DNA of 64,000 nt from an uncultured Spirochaetales bacterium (GCA_934271365.1 CAKQRI010000001.1:62001-126000); one strand, 5' to 3'; positions 34,974-43,489 are shown, numbered from the stretch's first letter. Numbers and translations are program-made. Notes: a model not told the origin generated them from the sequence alone.

Positions 34974-36222
34974 AGCAAAATCTAATCTTGGAGAGCGATT
35001 TGTTTCCTGGTGGAAGGATTATGCGCGGGTTCTTAAATCGGTATTCAGAAGCATTGGCAGCGATAATGTCACAATACTGGCATCTGGTCTTGTTTATTCA
35101 TCGCTGATTGCGCTTGTGCCTTGCATTACATTCTTATTTGTATTCTTCTCTGCATTCGGCGTCCTCCAGCCATTTCTGGATCTTCTTGAAAAGGGGCTTT
35201 CTGATGCACTTGGAAATGAGATTGCTTTTTCAATAATCTCCATGCTAAATGGCTATACATCAAATGCAATGAGCCTTGGAATATTCGGTATCATATCTTT
35301 CATGATTACTGGAATGTTCCTTGTCAATAAGATTTACACTGTAATCAATCAGATATTCAGGACCCGCCCCCGCTCTGGTACCATGCGGCGTTTCTCAATG
35401 ATACTGATATTCATAATAGTCTTTGCATTTGTTGCCGCAGTCCTGTTTGCATTCACATATAACATGCAGCAGCAGGTAGAAGCAAAGCTTAAGGGACTGG
35501 ATACTACAGCAATGCAGAAAGTCAACAGGTATATTGTACCATGGCTGCTGCTATATGCATTCTTCATGGTAGTCCTCATTGCTGTTCCTAATGCAAAAGT
35601 CCGCTTTGGCTCTGCCAATGTTGCAGCGATTACAGGACTTGTATCTCTTCTTATATCCTCATACATATTCAAGTCTGTTGTTGTCACATCGGTTACGCAC
35701 TCTGTCATATATGGCTCTCTTGCGTCATTCTTCTTCCTGCTGCTTTACATCTATATCTTCTGGTATATAGTGATAAGCATTTCAGAGCTTTCATATATAC
35801 ATCAGTTCAGACCGGATCGAAATACGCTTCTGGGCCGGCCTCAGCTTCCTGGAAAGATAATAGCAGAAGCTGTCAACGTCCTTCTTATGATTGCGGATAA
35901 GTTCAGTAAGGGGAATGGTCCTGCTTCAGCTAAGGAGCTATCAAGAAAAGCTTCAATTCCAATGGGAAGACTTGCTTCATATCTCAATGATTTTGAAGAA
36001 TCAGGGCTTCTTGTGGCATGCAATGCCCAAGGTACTCTATTCATGCCTTCAAGACCTCTGGACCAGATTACGCTTATGAGTGTTATCTCTGTACTGTATG
36101 GAGCAGATGAGCTTGGTGATGATATAGTTACATTAGGTGAGGCTGTAGCTAAGGAGTTCTTTAAAGGCGGAGATGCAGCATTTAAGGAACTAACACTTGA
36201 GAACCTATTGGAGAGACTATGA
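34960..36222 (+). CDS. YihY/UPF0761 membrane protein with C-terminal winged-helix-like domain
   Basis: A 420-residue BrkB/YihY-type inner-membrane protein. The conserved N-terminal ASGLVYSSLIALVPCITFLF, then about six hydrophobic helices and the YGSLASFFFLLLYIYIFWYIVI segment identify the family. The last ~130 residues are soluble and look like a winged-helix unit (ASAKELSRKASIPMGRLASYLNDFEESGLL), an extension also found in other YihY proteins. The molecular role of the family is unsettled. Its start lies inside the hydrolase gene, and its stop overlaps the next gene by 4 nt (ATGA). Confidence 0.88.
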   Translation: MESTEAKSNLGERFVSWWKDYARVLKSVFRSIGSDNVTILASGLVYSSLIALVPCITFLFVFFSAFGVLQPFLDLLEKGLSDALGNEIAFSIISMLNGYTSNAMSLGIFGIISFMITGMFLVNKIYTVINQIFRTRPRSGTMRRFSMILIFIIVFAFVAAVLFAFTYNMQQQVEAKLKGLDTTAMQKVNRYIVPWLLLYAFFMVVLIAVPNAKVRFGSANVAAITGLVSLLISSYIFKSVVVTSVTHSVIYGSLASFFFLLLYIYIFWYIVISISELSYIHQFRPDRNTLLGRPQLPGKIIAEAVNVLLMIADKFSKGNGPASAKELSRKASIPMGRLASYLNDFEESGLLVACNAQGTLFMPSRPLDQITLMSVISVLYGADELGDDIVTLGEAVAKEFFKGGDAAFKELTLENLLERL

Positions 36223-36674
36223 TAATAGATAAGCGTTTAGCAGATGAGCTTGATACAGCAATGTTCCCTAATCTTCCAGATCCTGAGAGCGGGATTATCA
36301 GAAGATATCGGGTAGAGGGCATTGAAGTTCATTTTCTGAAAAGGCCTGAATGCCTTTCTACCCTTGGAATCGTTTCTATTGAATACGCTATGTGTACTCT
36401 TTTCAATGGCGAATATATCTATGCTATCTCATCTGAGAGGGAAGACCTAAGAGAGCTTTCATCGCTTCTCGGAGTGAGTGTAAAGGAGCTTCAGAGTGAC
36501 TATGGAACAAAAGGCTTCTTTACACCTGCACACATAATACAGTATGGAGATGGCAATAAAGAGGATCTAGGCCTTATGCAGGTAAGCGATGAAAAGGCTG
36601 TTTTCGCTCTTTTTTCTGAAACACTTCTTGATAGCCTCGATCTGATAGGGGACTTAGAGGAGTTCGATGTCTGA
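36219..36674 (+). CDS. conserved-looking protein of unknown function
   Basis: A 151-residue acidic soluble protein (begins MIIDKRLADELDTAMFPNLPD) with no signal peptide, membrane segment or motif I recognise. It is translationally coupled to yihY (ATGA overlap) and overlaps the Gfo/Idh-like start by 8 nt, so it is very likely a real gene. Mixed alpha/beta composition; no function can be offered. Confidence 0.7.
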   Translation: MIIDKRLADELDTAMFPNLPDPESGIIRRYRVEGIEVHFLKRPECLSTLGIVSIEYAMCTLFNGEYIYAISSEREDLRELSSLLGVSVKELQSDYGTKGFFTPAHIIQYGDGNKEDLGLMQVSDEKAVFALFSETLLDSLDLIGDLEEFDV

Positions 36675-37617
36675 TTTCTCCTTTGCAATTATCGGAACCG
36701 GAGGAATGGCAGAGAAGCATGCAAGTGCGATATTGAAGCAGAATTCAGCATCTTTAATCGCTGTCAGGAGCAGGAAGATTGAAAGAGCCATTGAATTCTC
36801 ATCACGCCACGGTTCTATAATGCCATATGAGGAGGTTGAATATCTTCTTGATAACAGAGATGTGGATGGTGTCATCGTTACTGCAGCTCTTGAAGAGAGA
36901 GCAGAGTGCATAAGACTTGCACTTCAGTCTGGACGGCCGGTAATAGCAGCTAGCCCGATTGCTAGAGATTCTGCTGAAGCTTATTCCCTTATTGAGCTTT
37001 CAGAAAGAGAGGGCGCATCTCTGATCCCATTTGTTTCAATGCGCTATGCAGAAGGAATAAGATTTCTCAGAAATGCAATAGAGAAAGGGCAGTTTGGGAA
37101 GATTCTAAGAATATCAGTAAGCTATCATTTTGATAAAAGCGAGAGCGCTTTTGCTGCTGATTCCGATTCGTCGCCTCTTATTCTCAAAGAAGGATTTGAG
37201 GCTCTGGATGTCCTTCTTTTTCTTCTGGGTGCACCTGAGCTCATCTCTTCATTTTCAGGTAACATAGCAGCTCGTTCAGATGCCGAGGATATATTCTCTG
37301 TTTCTTTTATAGGGAATGAGGCAGTTCATGGAGAGCTGTCGTTGATCTCAAGTGCTTTCGCTCATGATTCATTCCATGTGTCCATAGTAGGAAGTGATGG
37401 ATATGGTGAATACGAGAATGGAAAGCTGGAATGCTTTTTCAGATTCGGTGGAAAGATTGAGCTTCATGATTCGGCAAGCACTATCAGCTTATTTTATAGG
37501 GATTGCCTCGATTCTATATTCTCTGGAACAGAGGCTTTATCAAAAGCTAGAGAAGGCTTGCTTGCAATCCGCGTGGCAGAAGCTATCCTGACTGCTTCCA
37601 AACGTGTAGACTTATAA
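36667..37617 (+). CDS. Gfo/Idh/MocA-family oxidoreductase, catalytic lysine missing
   Basis: A 316-residue protein with the family's N-terminal Rossmann fold (FAIIGTGGMAEKHASAIL) and the expected beta-alpha pattern (VDGVIVTAALEERAECIRLALQSGRPVI). The conserved EKP motif that supplies the catalytic Lys is replaced by AASPIA, and the GGGxLxDxGxHxxD segment is replaced by ILKEGFEALDVLLFLLG. It probably still binds NAD(P) but may not be a dehydrogenase. It closes the overlapping gene run that starts at the hydrolase; a 181-nt gap follows. Confidence 0.78.
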   Translation: MSDFSFAIIGTGGMAEKHASAILKQNSASLIAVRSRKIERAIEFSSRHGSIMPYEEVEYLLDNRDVDGVIVTAALEERAECIRLALQSGRPVIAASPIARDSAEAYSLIELSEREGASLIPFVSMRYAEGIRFLRNAIEKGQFGKILRISVSYHFDKSESAFAADSDSSPLILKEGFEALDVLLFLLGAPELISSFSGNIAARSDAEDIFSVSFIGNEAVHGELSLISSAFAHDSFHVSIVGSDGYGEYENGKLECFFRFGGKIELHDSASTISLFYRDCLDSIFSGTEALSKAREGLLAIRVAEAILTASKRVDL

Positions 37618-37798
37618 ATGGTATAAGATTATAAAGAAAAGAATAAAATGTATTGAGAAGAATTGATGTTTATGTAAAAATCTTAGTACATTTAGTTATC
37701 TATCGTTTTGATAGGTTTTATTTTTATTATTGAATACAGAATGATTCTATGAAAGGGGGATTTGGGAAAATAGGATTAGCTGGGTTAGAAGGCGTTGT

Positions 37799-38587
37799 AT
37801 GGATAATTCTAGAAAATCAAGGCTGTCAGAAATGCTTAGGAAAAGGCCTAAGGACTTTGCGGAAAGAGAGAGAAAGGTCTATGACTATCTGCTCAAGAAA
37901 GAAAACAGGATACAGGAGCTGAAGGTTTCAGACATAGCTGATGGGGCAGGTGTAAGCAAGGCGACAGTTGTCCGTTTCTGCAAGACGCTTGGCTATGATG
38001 GTCTGAAGGATTTCAAGGTTGGGTATGAAGCAGGCAAGAGCCCTGTTCATTATTCTGCATCTGATCTAGATTTAGATACTCCATATGAAGAGGCTGGACA
38101 GCATTATCTTTCAGTTCTCAGCTCTGTTTTCCATGCAAGCTTCAATTCTGTGAATCAGTCAGAGCTCATGCATATTGCAGACGAGATGCTTTCAGCTAGC
38201 CTGATAAGAATAACCTCAGATTCTGAAGCTTCAGAATCAGCTAAGCATGCTTACTCTGTCCTTAAGGATTATTTTCCATCAATTGAGCTTGTTGAGGGCT
38301 CGGAACTTAAGAAGCTAACACCGTCTGGCTTTTCTCTGTCATTTGCCTTTACATCTTCTGATAATCTCAGTGCCTATATGAAGAAGGCGAGCCTTTTAGG
38401 CTTCAAATGTGCACTGTTTTCTTCTGATAACCGAAATAAGCTATCTTCATACGCTTCATATTCAGTCACGGCACAGAAAACAAGCGGAATTCTTCAGACG
38501 CATTCACTGATGTCAAAGCTGGTTATAGATGCATTTATCAATGAGCTATATGCTCTGATAGCGTTAAAGAGAGGAAGCAGCATCTGA
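37799..38587 (+). CDS. RpiR-family transcriptional regulator
   Basis: A 262-residue regulator. The N-terminal HTH_6 domain is clear (RPKDFAERERKVYDYLLKKENRIQELKVSDIADGAGVSKATVVRFCKTLGYDGLKDFK). The C-terminal half is a weakly conserved SIS sugar-phosphate-binding domain; its usual SxSG loop is absent (LSFAFTSSDNLS), so the ligand is uncertain. AGAAGG lies 6 nt before ATG. The 181-nt upstream gap is A/T-rich with only a short hairpin (CTATC/GATAG, 37700-37714). No sugar gene set lies beside it. It ends 24 nt inside the convergent marR gene. Confidence 0.85.
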   Translation: MDNSRKSRLSEMLRKRPKDFAERERKVYDYLLKKENRIQELKVSDIADGAGVSKATVVRFCKTLGYDGLKDFKVGYEAGKSPVHYSASDLDLDTPYEEAGQHYLSVLSSVFHASFNSVNQSELMHIADEMLSASLIRITSDSEASESAKHAYSVLKDYFPSIELVEGSELKKLTPSGFSLSFAFTSSDNLSAYMKKASLLGFKCALFSSDNRNKLSSYASYSVTAQKTSGILQTHSLMSKLVIDAFINELYALIALKRGSSI

Positions 38588-39058
38588 TGGGAGGAGCTCT
38601 CTTCCATTCTCCAGATTCTCTTCTATATATGAATTGAAAGCATTATTGAGTCTGATTAGTCCTCTGATGAGGGCTTTCAGTTCATTCTCGGAGAATCCTC
38701 TGATGCTTTCTTCTGCTGTTGATGTGAAGATCCTATCAATTGATGCTCTGCATTCAGCGCCTTTTCCTGTAAGCATCAGAAGGGCTTTATATGTTGAGCC
38801 TTCTCTTGTCTTCTTCATCTTTACAAGCTTCATCTTCTCAAGGTCTGCAATGCTTCTCGATATGGCAGCCTTGTCATATCCGGTTTCGCTGCATAGGGCG
38901 GATCTTCCGATTCCATCTTTGAGTTTGCTGATGTAATAAATGCAGATGGCGTGGCTCATCCCCAATTTCTTATCTTCTACTGCATAAGCTTTGCATCTCT
39001 GTATATTCTTGTGTATAGAGATAATCAGGTATGCAAGCATCTCTGTGTTGTTCTTCAT
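38564..39058 (-). CDS. MarR-family transcriptional regulator
   Basis: A 164-residue winged-helix regulator with the MarR recognition region (GRSALCSETGYDKAAISRSIADLEKMKLVKMKKTREGSTYKALLMLTGKGAE). MarR proteins are usually ligand- or redox-sensing repressors of neighbouring genes. No obvious target lies beside it, and the leader (39059-39149) is very A/T-rich. The start is ATG 39058 without a strong Shine-Dalgarno. Confidence 0.87.
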   Translation of the reverse strand: MKNNTEMLAYLIISIHKNIQRCKAYAVEDKKLGMSHAICIYYISKLKDGIGRSALCSETGYDKAAISRSIADLEKMKLVKMKKTREGSTYKALLMLTGKGAECRASIDRIFTSTAEESIRGFSENELKALIRGLIRLNNAFNSYIEENLENGRELLPSDAASSL

Positions 39059-39149
39059 GGTCTAAATCTTAAAATACAAAAAAATTAATATACAATCTAA
39101 ATAATACAATATAAATTTAAGGTTTTAAAAGTAAAAAAGAATTTGGTAA

Positions 39150-39177
39150 TAAAAAAACGGAGAGTATTACTCTCCGT
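39150..39177 (-). terminator. terminator of the tRNA gene
   Basis: A near-perfect palindrome (39157-39177, ACGGAGAG and CTCTCCGT around TAATA on the minus strand) followed leftward by seven T residues. It begins 11 nt after the tRNA 3' end. Confidence 0.9.
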
Positions 39178-39187
39178 ATCTTGGGAA

Positions 39188-39260
39188 TGGGCCCTGCGAG
39201 ACTTGAACTCGCGACCCAAGGATTATGAGTCCCTTGCTCTAACCACTGAGCTAAAGGCCC
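39188..39260 (-). tRNA. tRNA with CAU anticodon, probably tRNA-Ile2 (lysidine-modified)
   Basis: The minus strand folds into a full cloverleaf: acceptor GGGCCTT with AGGGCCC plus discriminator A, D-arm GCTC...GAGC, anticodon arm with loop CTCATAA, and T-arm GCGAG-TTCAAGT-CTCGC. The anticodon is CAU. From memory the sequence resembles bacterial tRNA-Ile2 (CTTAGCTCAGTGGTTAGAGC, TTGGTCGC, TTCAAGTC) more than elongator tRNA-Met, so I favour an Ile AUA decoder modified by TilS. CCA is not encoded. Confidence 0.88.
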
Positions 39261-39267
39261 AAAGACT

Positions 39268-39296
39268 ATTATATAGGGATTGAATATGAGAATCAA
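39268..39296 (-). promoter_or_regulatory. promoter of the tRNA gene
   Basis: On the minus strand, TTGATT (39291-39296) and a perfect TATAAT (39268-39273) with a 17-nt spacer. The -10 box ends 7 nt before the mature 5' end, so the primary transcript would have little or no 5' leader. Confidence 0.8.
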
Positions 39297-39348
39297 TATA
39301 GCTATCAGCTAGTTTTTTGCATAAATTGCAACAAAGGCCTGTTCTCTT

Positions 39349-39357
39349 TGCTATAAT
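39349..39357 (+). promoter_or_regulatory. extended -10 promoter of the outer-membrane protein gene
   Basis: TGCTATAAT at 39349-39357 is a perfect extended -10 element; a TTGCAA lies 20 nt further up, too far for a normal -35. The Shine-Dalgarno ATGGAGGA (39363-39370) is 5 nt before ATG 39376. Confidence 0.6.
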
Positions 39358-39375
39358 ATTCGATGGAGGATTCAA

Positions 39376-40539
39376 ATGAAGAAGCTTTCAGTGCTGCTAT
39401 TGGCATTTTTTCTTATTGCATCATCGATATCTGCGGTTCCGCTGCATTTCGTTTTCTCATCTCTGACACAGCATCCTGACATACTTGCTGGTTTCATTCC
39501 ATCTTATGCATCTGCTGGTATTGGATATAATGGCATCTCTTTAATTGATGGTAACACTACAGATTTTCAGTTCATTGCTGGAGGTGGATACATAAATAGA
39601 AAGCTATGGCAGAACAAGGATGATGGAAGCCTTATTTGTGACGATCCCATTATATATGATGTAATAGGAGCTGACTGGTCATTGCGCTTCGTTCAGGGGT
39701 TTCTTTCATCTCCTGTGAAAGGCAAGGACCTGATTACGCTTACAGCTGGATATAATGGTATATTCGAATGTGCTGTTGACTCCATTGTAAAAGGCAAAGA
39801 GAGGCATAACCCCAATCTTCATGCTGTAAAGACGCTTGATGAGTATATCGGCAGCCAGTACGGTGGAAGCATATATCCTGATCTCAATGGAGACAGACGT
39901 CTTCTTGCCAATGAGCTTTTTCTCAATATCAAGTTTGATACGATGTATGATGACATCTATAAGAATACAGGATTCGTTTCATACTTTGAGATCAAGTGGT
40001 CTCCGAAAGCTATGAGCAGTGCTCTTGGTGGCTTTGCTGATTATCTGACACTGACAGCCAATGCTGTCGGTGCATACACATTCTATCAGTATAGGACAGA
40101 TAAGATGAACTGGTTCAGCGTTACAGCCATAGATAGAGTTAATATCAACTATACTACAGGTTCTGCTGTTCCTGAGTTTGTGCAGCGTCCTGTATCCCTA
40201 GGCCGAAAGGTCAGGGGATTCAATCCTTATACATATAATACAGAGTTCACTGCAGTTAATAATTTTGATATACGCCTTGTAGGACCTGAGCTTGGGATAA
40301 ACGGCATTGCACCTAGAATCAATTTCTTCTTTGATATCGGATATGGCTGCGGACAGATGTTCAATACAGATATAGTTCAGAGCAATGTTCTATCATCAAC
40401 TGGAGTTCAGCTTACAGCTACGTTCTTTGATTTTGTAGATCTCGGTTACCAGATTGCCTATCTGATAGCAGGAAATAAATATTCAATCGGAAGCGATAAG
40501 AGGATTGGAACTTCCGTGACATTCTTCTTGGATTTCTGA
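39376..40539 (+). CDS. predicted outer-membrane beta-barrel protein
   Basis: A 387-residue exported protein. It has an Sec signal peptide (MKKLSVLLLAFFLIASSISA) and then many alternating amphipathic strands rich in Tyr, Phe and Gly. It ends with GTSVTFFLDF, a typical BamA-recognised C-terminal beta signal with terminal Phe. No family is recognised. It could be a porin-like or surface barrel specific to spirochaetes. The stop codon abuts that of the convergent downstream gene, with no intergenic base between. Confidence 0.75.
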   Translation: MKKLSVLLLAFFLIASSISAVPLHFVFSSLTQHPDILAGFIPSYASAGIGYNGISLIDGNTTDFQFIAGGGYINRKLWQNKDDGSLICDDPIIYDVIGADWSLRFVQGFLSSPVKGKDLITLTAGYNGIFECAVDSIVKGKERHNPNLHAVKTLDEYIGSQYGGSIYPDLNGDRRLLANELFLNIKFDTMYDDIYKNTGFVSYFEIKWSPKAMSSALGGFADYLTLTANAVGAYTFYQYRTDKMNWFSVTAIDRVNINYTTGSAVPEFVQRPVSLGRKVRGFNPYTYNTEFTAVNNFDIRLVGPELGINGIAPRINFFFDIGYGCGQMFNTDIVQSNVLSSTGVQLTATFFDFVDLGYQIAYLIAGNKYSIGSDKRIGTSVTFFLDF

Positions 40540-41115
40540 TCAGAGCTCTTTTCTGCGTTCCTTCCGCTCTTTACGGCCACTCAGACTGCTTCCATCTTTC
40601 TGTATATAGAATTCAGTAAGCACTGCCTGGCCGGTTTTTCTTGTACTGGATAGCATTCTCTCGAAGCGGGGCCTGTTGTAGCGCTGTATCAGGATGCAGG
40701 GCATATTAAGCAGTATTGTATAGCAGATTATGAAAAACCATTCCTCATAGACCGTGCAGAACAGCACAACTACAGCAAATAGGATTGCATAGAAATGGCA
40801 GAGCTCTGCCCTAAGGCCTTCTAGAAGATATTTTGATACATAATCGTCTGTTATCTTATCTCTTGTGAGATTCTTCTTATCAAAAGAGCCTATTGCAGGA
40901 ATGTAGTCCTTCCATAGCTTTATCTTGAAGTATTTTTCATAAATCGAGCCTTTTTTCTCAAAAGCTCTTATCCTGAATACAGGATATAGCTTAGCAAGTG
41001 CCTTATATGAATAGAGATTGACTACATATGATGCAATGAACTGCGTTGTTATAATTATCACAATAACCGGCCACCCGCTCATTGGAAGTCTTGCTCTGAC
41101 TAGGCTGCTTATCAT
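40540..41115 (-). CDS. membrane protein resembling glycosyl-diaponeurosporenoate acyltransferase (CrtO-like)
   Basis: A 191-residue protein with an N-terminal hydrophobic segment and a central hydrophobic pair. The pattern FKIKLWKDYIPAIGSFDKKNL, then YLLEGLRAELCHFY and ending NMPCILIQRYNRPRFERM fits the small CrtO-like acyltransferase family seen in many bacteria without carotenoids. The reaction here is unknown. The start is 2 nt from the stop of the SPOR-domain gene upstream, so the two form one operon. The tail is strongly basic (RKERKERRKEL). Confidence 0.6.
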   Translation of the reverse strand: MISSLVRARLPMSGWPVIVIIITTQFIASYVVNLYSYKALAKLYPVFRIRAFEKKGSIYEKYFKIKLWKDYIPAIGSFDKKNLTRDKITDDYVSKYLLEGLRAELCHFYAILFAVVVLFCTVYEEWFFIICYTILLNMPCILIQRYNRPRFERMLSSTRKTGQAVLTEFYIQKDGSSLSGRKERKERRKEL

Positions 41116-41117
41116 AT

Positions 41118-41735
41118 CTACCTCAGGTAAGGGTTATTCTCTCCCTGTATCTCTGCTATCTCAATTCCCGATAGGGCAATTCTCTTTTCTGTATCGCTTT
41201 TCTGGTATTCTCTTATATGTGGCACTGTAAGATGAAGCATTCCATCTTCAAGTGCAACAGAAGGCTTTAATCCATTCCTTATCAGACGTGAATAAATCTG
41301 GAAGCACTCGTCAGAGCTGCTGTATGAGCCACAGTCATAGAAAAACCATCCGCTTTCATTTACATCAGGGCTTTCTTTTGCTTCTCCCTCTCTTACGATT
41401 GAGATGCTGACGCTTCCATGCCCCGAACTGAATATTCCGAGTTCTTCCATTGCTGCAGCGCTGAGCTCTATGTCTGCTATGCCAGAATCCGGAGATTTCA
41501 GAGTATCTGCAATTGTCACGATTGAATGCATTTTTGTATCTTCTGATGTGATATCAACGACAGAGCCGATAGAGTAGATATTGCTCCTGCCTACAGGAAC
41601 ATCATCGCTGAATAGCTCTCCTGTCTTTAGCTTATAGTTCTCGGAATCTGCTACAAACCAGTAAGCTGTCTCTGCATTGAGCACTGATAAAGCAAAAAGC
41701 ATCAGCACAATTGAAAATACTGCAATCCTTTTCAT
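41118..41735 (-). CDS. exported RlpA-like DPBB plus SPOR-domain protein
   Basis: A 205-residue exported protein: signal peptide MKRIAVFSIVLMLFALSVLNA, a double-psi beta-barrel-like region (GSVVDITSE, ADIELSAAAMEELGIF, GSVSISIVREG) and a C-terminal SPOR domain (GWFFYDCGSYSSSDECFQIYSRLIRNGLKPSVALEDGMLHL) that would bind denuded septal peptidoglycan. The Asp/Arg-containing catalytic segment of RlpA lytic transglycosylases (VxDRGP) is not found, so it may act as a septal binding protein only. It is divergent from lysK across an 89-nt promoter region. Confidence 0.72.
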   Translation of the reverse strand: MKRIAVFSIVLMLFALSVLNAETAYWFVADSENYKLKTGELFSDDVPVGRSNIYSIGSVVDITSEDTKMHSIVTIADTLKSPDSGIADIELSAAAMEELGIFSSGHGSVSISIVREGEAKESPDVNESGWFFYDCGSYSSSDECFQIYSRLIRNGLKPSVALEDGMLHLTVPHIREYQKSDTEKRIALSGIEIAEIQGENNPYLR

Positions 41736-41788
41736 AACGATAATACATTATAATGATGAGAGAGCAAAAAATCCATCATTCATGAATC

Positions 41789-41817
41789 TTGCATTATAGT
41801 ACTTAATTCATCATAAT
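41789..41817 (+). promoter_or_regulatory. promoter of lysK giving a leaderless mRNA
   Basis: TTGCAT (41789-41794) and CATAAT (41812-41817) with a 17-nt spacer. The -10 box ends 7 nt before ATG 41825 and no Shine-Dalgarno is present, so transcription would start at or next to the start codon. Confidence 0.65.
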
Positions 41818-41824
41818 CGTCAGT

Positions 41825-43411
41825 ATGAGTGAAAAAGAGATTCAGAGCACACACTGGGCCGATATAATGGCTGATAAGATTATCCGCGAAAAAGGGGATA
41901 AGGAACTATATACATGCGCTTCAGGAATTACCCCATCAGGTACTGTGCACATTGGCAACTTCAGGGAGATAATCACTGTAGAGCTTGTGACAAGAGCTCT
42001 TAGGGAAAAGGGAAAGAATGTCAGATTCATTTATTCATGGGATGATTATGATGTATTCAGAAAGGTTCCTAAGAATATGCCTAATAAGGAGCTTCTTGAG
42101 ACTTATCTCAGAAAGCCGATCACCCTTGTTCCTGATACAACAGGCAGGGCTGAGAATTATGCCAGAGCCAATGAGGTTGCAGTCGAGAAGATCCTTCCAA
42201 CTGTAGGTGTATATCCTGAATTCCTTTATCAGGCTGATCGCTACCGCCACAATAAGTATGCAGAAGGTATCAGAACAGCTCTTGAGAAAAGAGACGAGAT
42301 CAGGGCAATTCTGAATGAATATAGAACAGAGCCTCTTCCTGAGTCATGGTGGCCTATATCTGTATTCTCTTCATTTACAGATAAGGACACTACTACAGTG
42401 CTTGCCTGGGATGGTGAATGGAAGATCACATATAGAGATGACGAAGTAGGAAAGGAAGAGACTATTGATATCAGAACCACTCCTAACACAAAGCTTCCTT
42501 GGAGAATTGACTGGCCAATGAGATGGACAGTTGAGGGGGTTGATTTTGAACCAGGTGGAAAGGATCACCTCACAGAGGGAGGTTCCTACGATACTTCAAA
42601 GAATGTTGTAAAGGTATTCGGAGGGGAAGCTCCTGTAACAATGCGCTATGACTTCATCAAGCTGAAGGGCATGGGTGGCAAGATCTCATCATCTGGTGGT
42701 GAGGTTGCAGACCTTTATGATGTTCTTGCTGTATATCCTCCTGAGATAGTCCGTTATCTTTTTGTTGGAACAAGACCTCAGAGTGAATTCGCAATCTCAT
42801 TTGATCTTGATGTTCTCAAAATCTACGAGGATTATGATAACTGCGAGAGAATATACTTCGGTCTTCTTCCTGTGAATGAGAAGAGAAAGGAGAAGGAGAA
42901 GAGAATCTATGAGCTTTCTCAGGTGGATGATAAAGCAATACCTACAGAGCCCGGATATCAGGTTCCTTTCAGGCATCTCTGCAATTATCTTCAGATTTAT
43001 TCTGGTGATATCGATAAGGTAATGTCTCGCTTTGCTGATGCCTCAGATAGTCAGAAAGAACGCCTGAGAATAAGACTGCAGTGTGCAAAGAACTGGCTTG
43101 ATATGTATGCTCCAGAAGAATTCAAGTTCTCTCTTTCTTCTGCCGATTCAGCTCTCCAGAAGCTCAGCGAGAATGAGACAAAGGCTATCAGGGACTTATC
43201 TTCTTATGTAAGAGAGAATCTTGATAAGCTTTCAGAGAAGGAGTTCAGCACATATATCTATAAAGCAGCTGAGGATAATGGCTTGGAGACTTCGGATTTC
43301 TTCAGAGCTGTATATCTTGTGCTTATCGGAAAGGAAAAGGGACCTAAGCTAGCATCTTTCCTGAAAGCATGCGGAAGCGAGAATATCGTTCCGATTCTTG
43401 AAAGATATTAA
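41825..43411 (+). CDS. lysK: lysyl-tRNA synthetase, class I
   Basis: A class I aminoacyl-tRNA synthetase charging tRNA-Lys, 528 residues. The HIGH motif is SGTVHIGNFRE and the KMSKS motif GGKISSSGG. Diagnostic class I LysRS segments include PWRIDWPMRW, FEPGGKDHL and TMRYDFIKLKGMGG. The C-terminal ~130 residues form the helical anticodon-binding domain. Most bacteria use class II LysRS; the class I form is typical of archaea, spirochaetes and alphaproteobacteria, so this gene is a useful taxonomic clue. It is followed by a terminator 19 nt after the stop. Confidence 0.97.
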   Translation: MSEKEIQSTHWADIMADKIIREKGDKELYTCASGITPSGTVHIGNFREIITVELVTRALREKGKNVRFIYSWDDYDVFRKVPKNMPNKELLETYLRKPITLVPDTTGRAENYARANEVAVEKILPTVGVYPEFLYQADRYRHNKYAEGIRTALEKRDEIRAILNEYRTEPLPESWWPISVFSSFTDKDTTTVLAWDGEWKITYRDDEVGKEETIDIRTTPNTKLPWRIDWPMRWTVEGVDFEPGGKDHLTEGGSYDTSKNVVKVFGGEAPVTMRYDFIKLKGMGGKISSSGGEVADLYDVLAVYPPEIVRYLFVGTRPQSEFAISFDLDVLKIYEDYDNCERIYFGLLPVNEKRKEKEKRIYELSQVDDKAIPTEPGYQVPFRHLCNYLQIYSGDIDKVMSRFADASDSQKERLRIRLQCAKNWLDMYAPEEFKFSLSSADSALQKLSENETKAIRDLSSYVRENLDKLSEKEFSTYIYKAAEDNGLETSDFFRAVYLVLIGKEKGPKLASFLKACGSENIVPILERY

Positions 43412-43430
43412 TATTAATGTTTTATTAAGG

Positions 43431-43463
43431 AAGGGGGTATCTGGGATTGGTACCTCCTTTTTT
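43431..43463 (+). terminator. intrinsic terminator after lysK
   Basis: A 9-bp stem with one G-T pair (AAGGGGGTA 43431-43439, TACCTCCTT 43451-43459), an 11-nt loop and a T run to 43463. Confidence 0.85.
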
Positions 43464-43489
43464 GATTCTATATAGCAGAGAGGTATTAT

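Noticed and set aside
37618..37798. Terminator or riboswitch in the gap before the RpiR gene
   Set aside because: Only a 5-bp hairpin (CTATC/GATAG) is visible, too weak for a terminator, and no conserved aptamer pattern was recognised.
39188..39260. Elongator tRNA-Met assignment for the CAU tRNA
   Set aside because: The body of the sequence looks closer to tRNA-Ile2 than to tRNA-Met, though only a modification or aminoacylation test would settle it; kept as Ile2 with the alternative stated.
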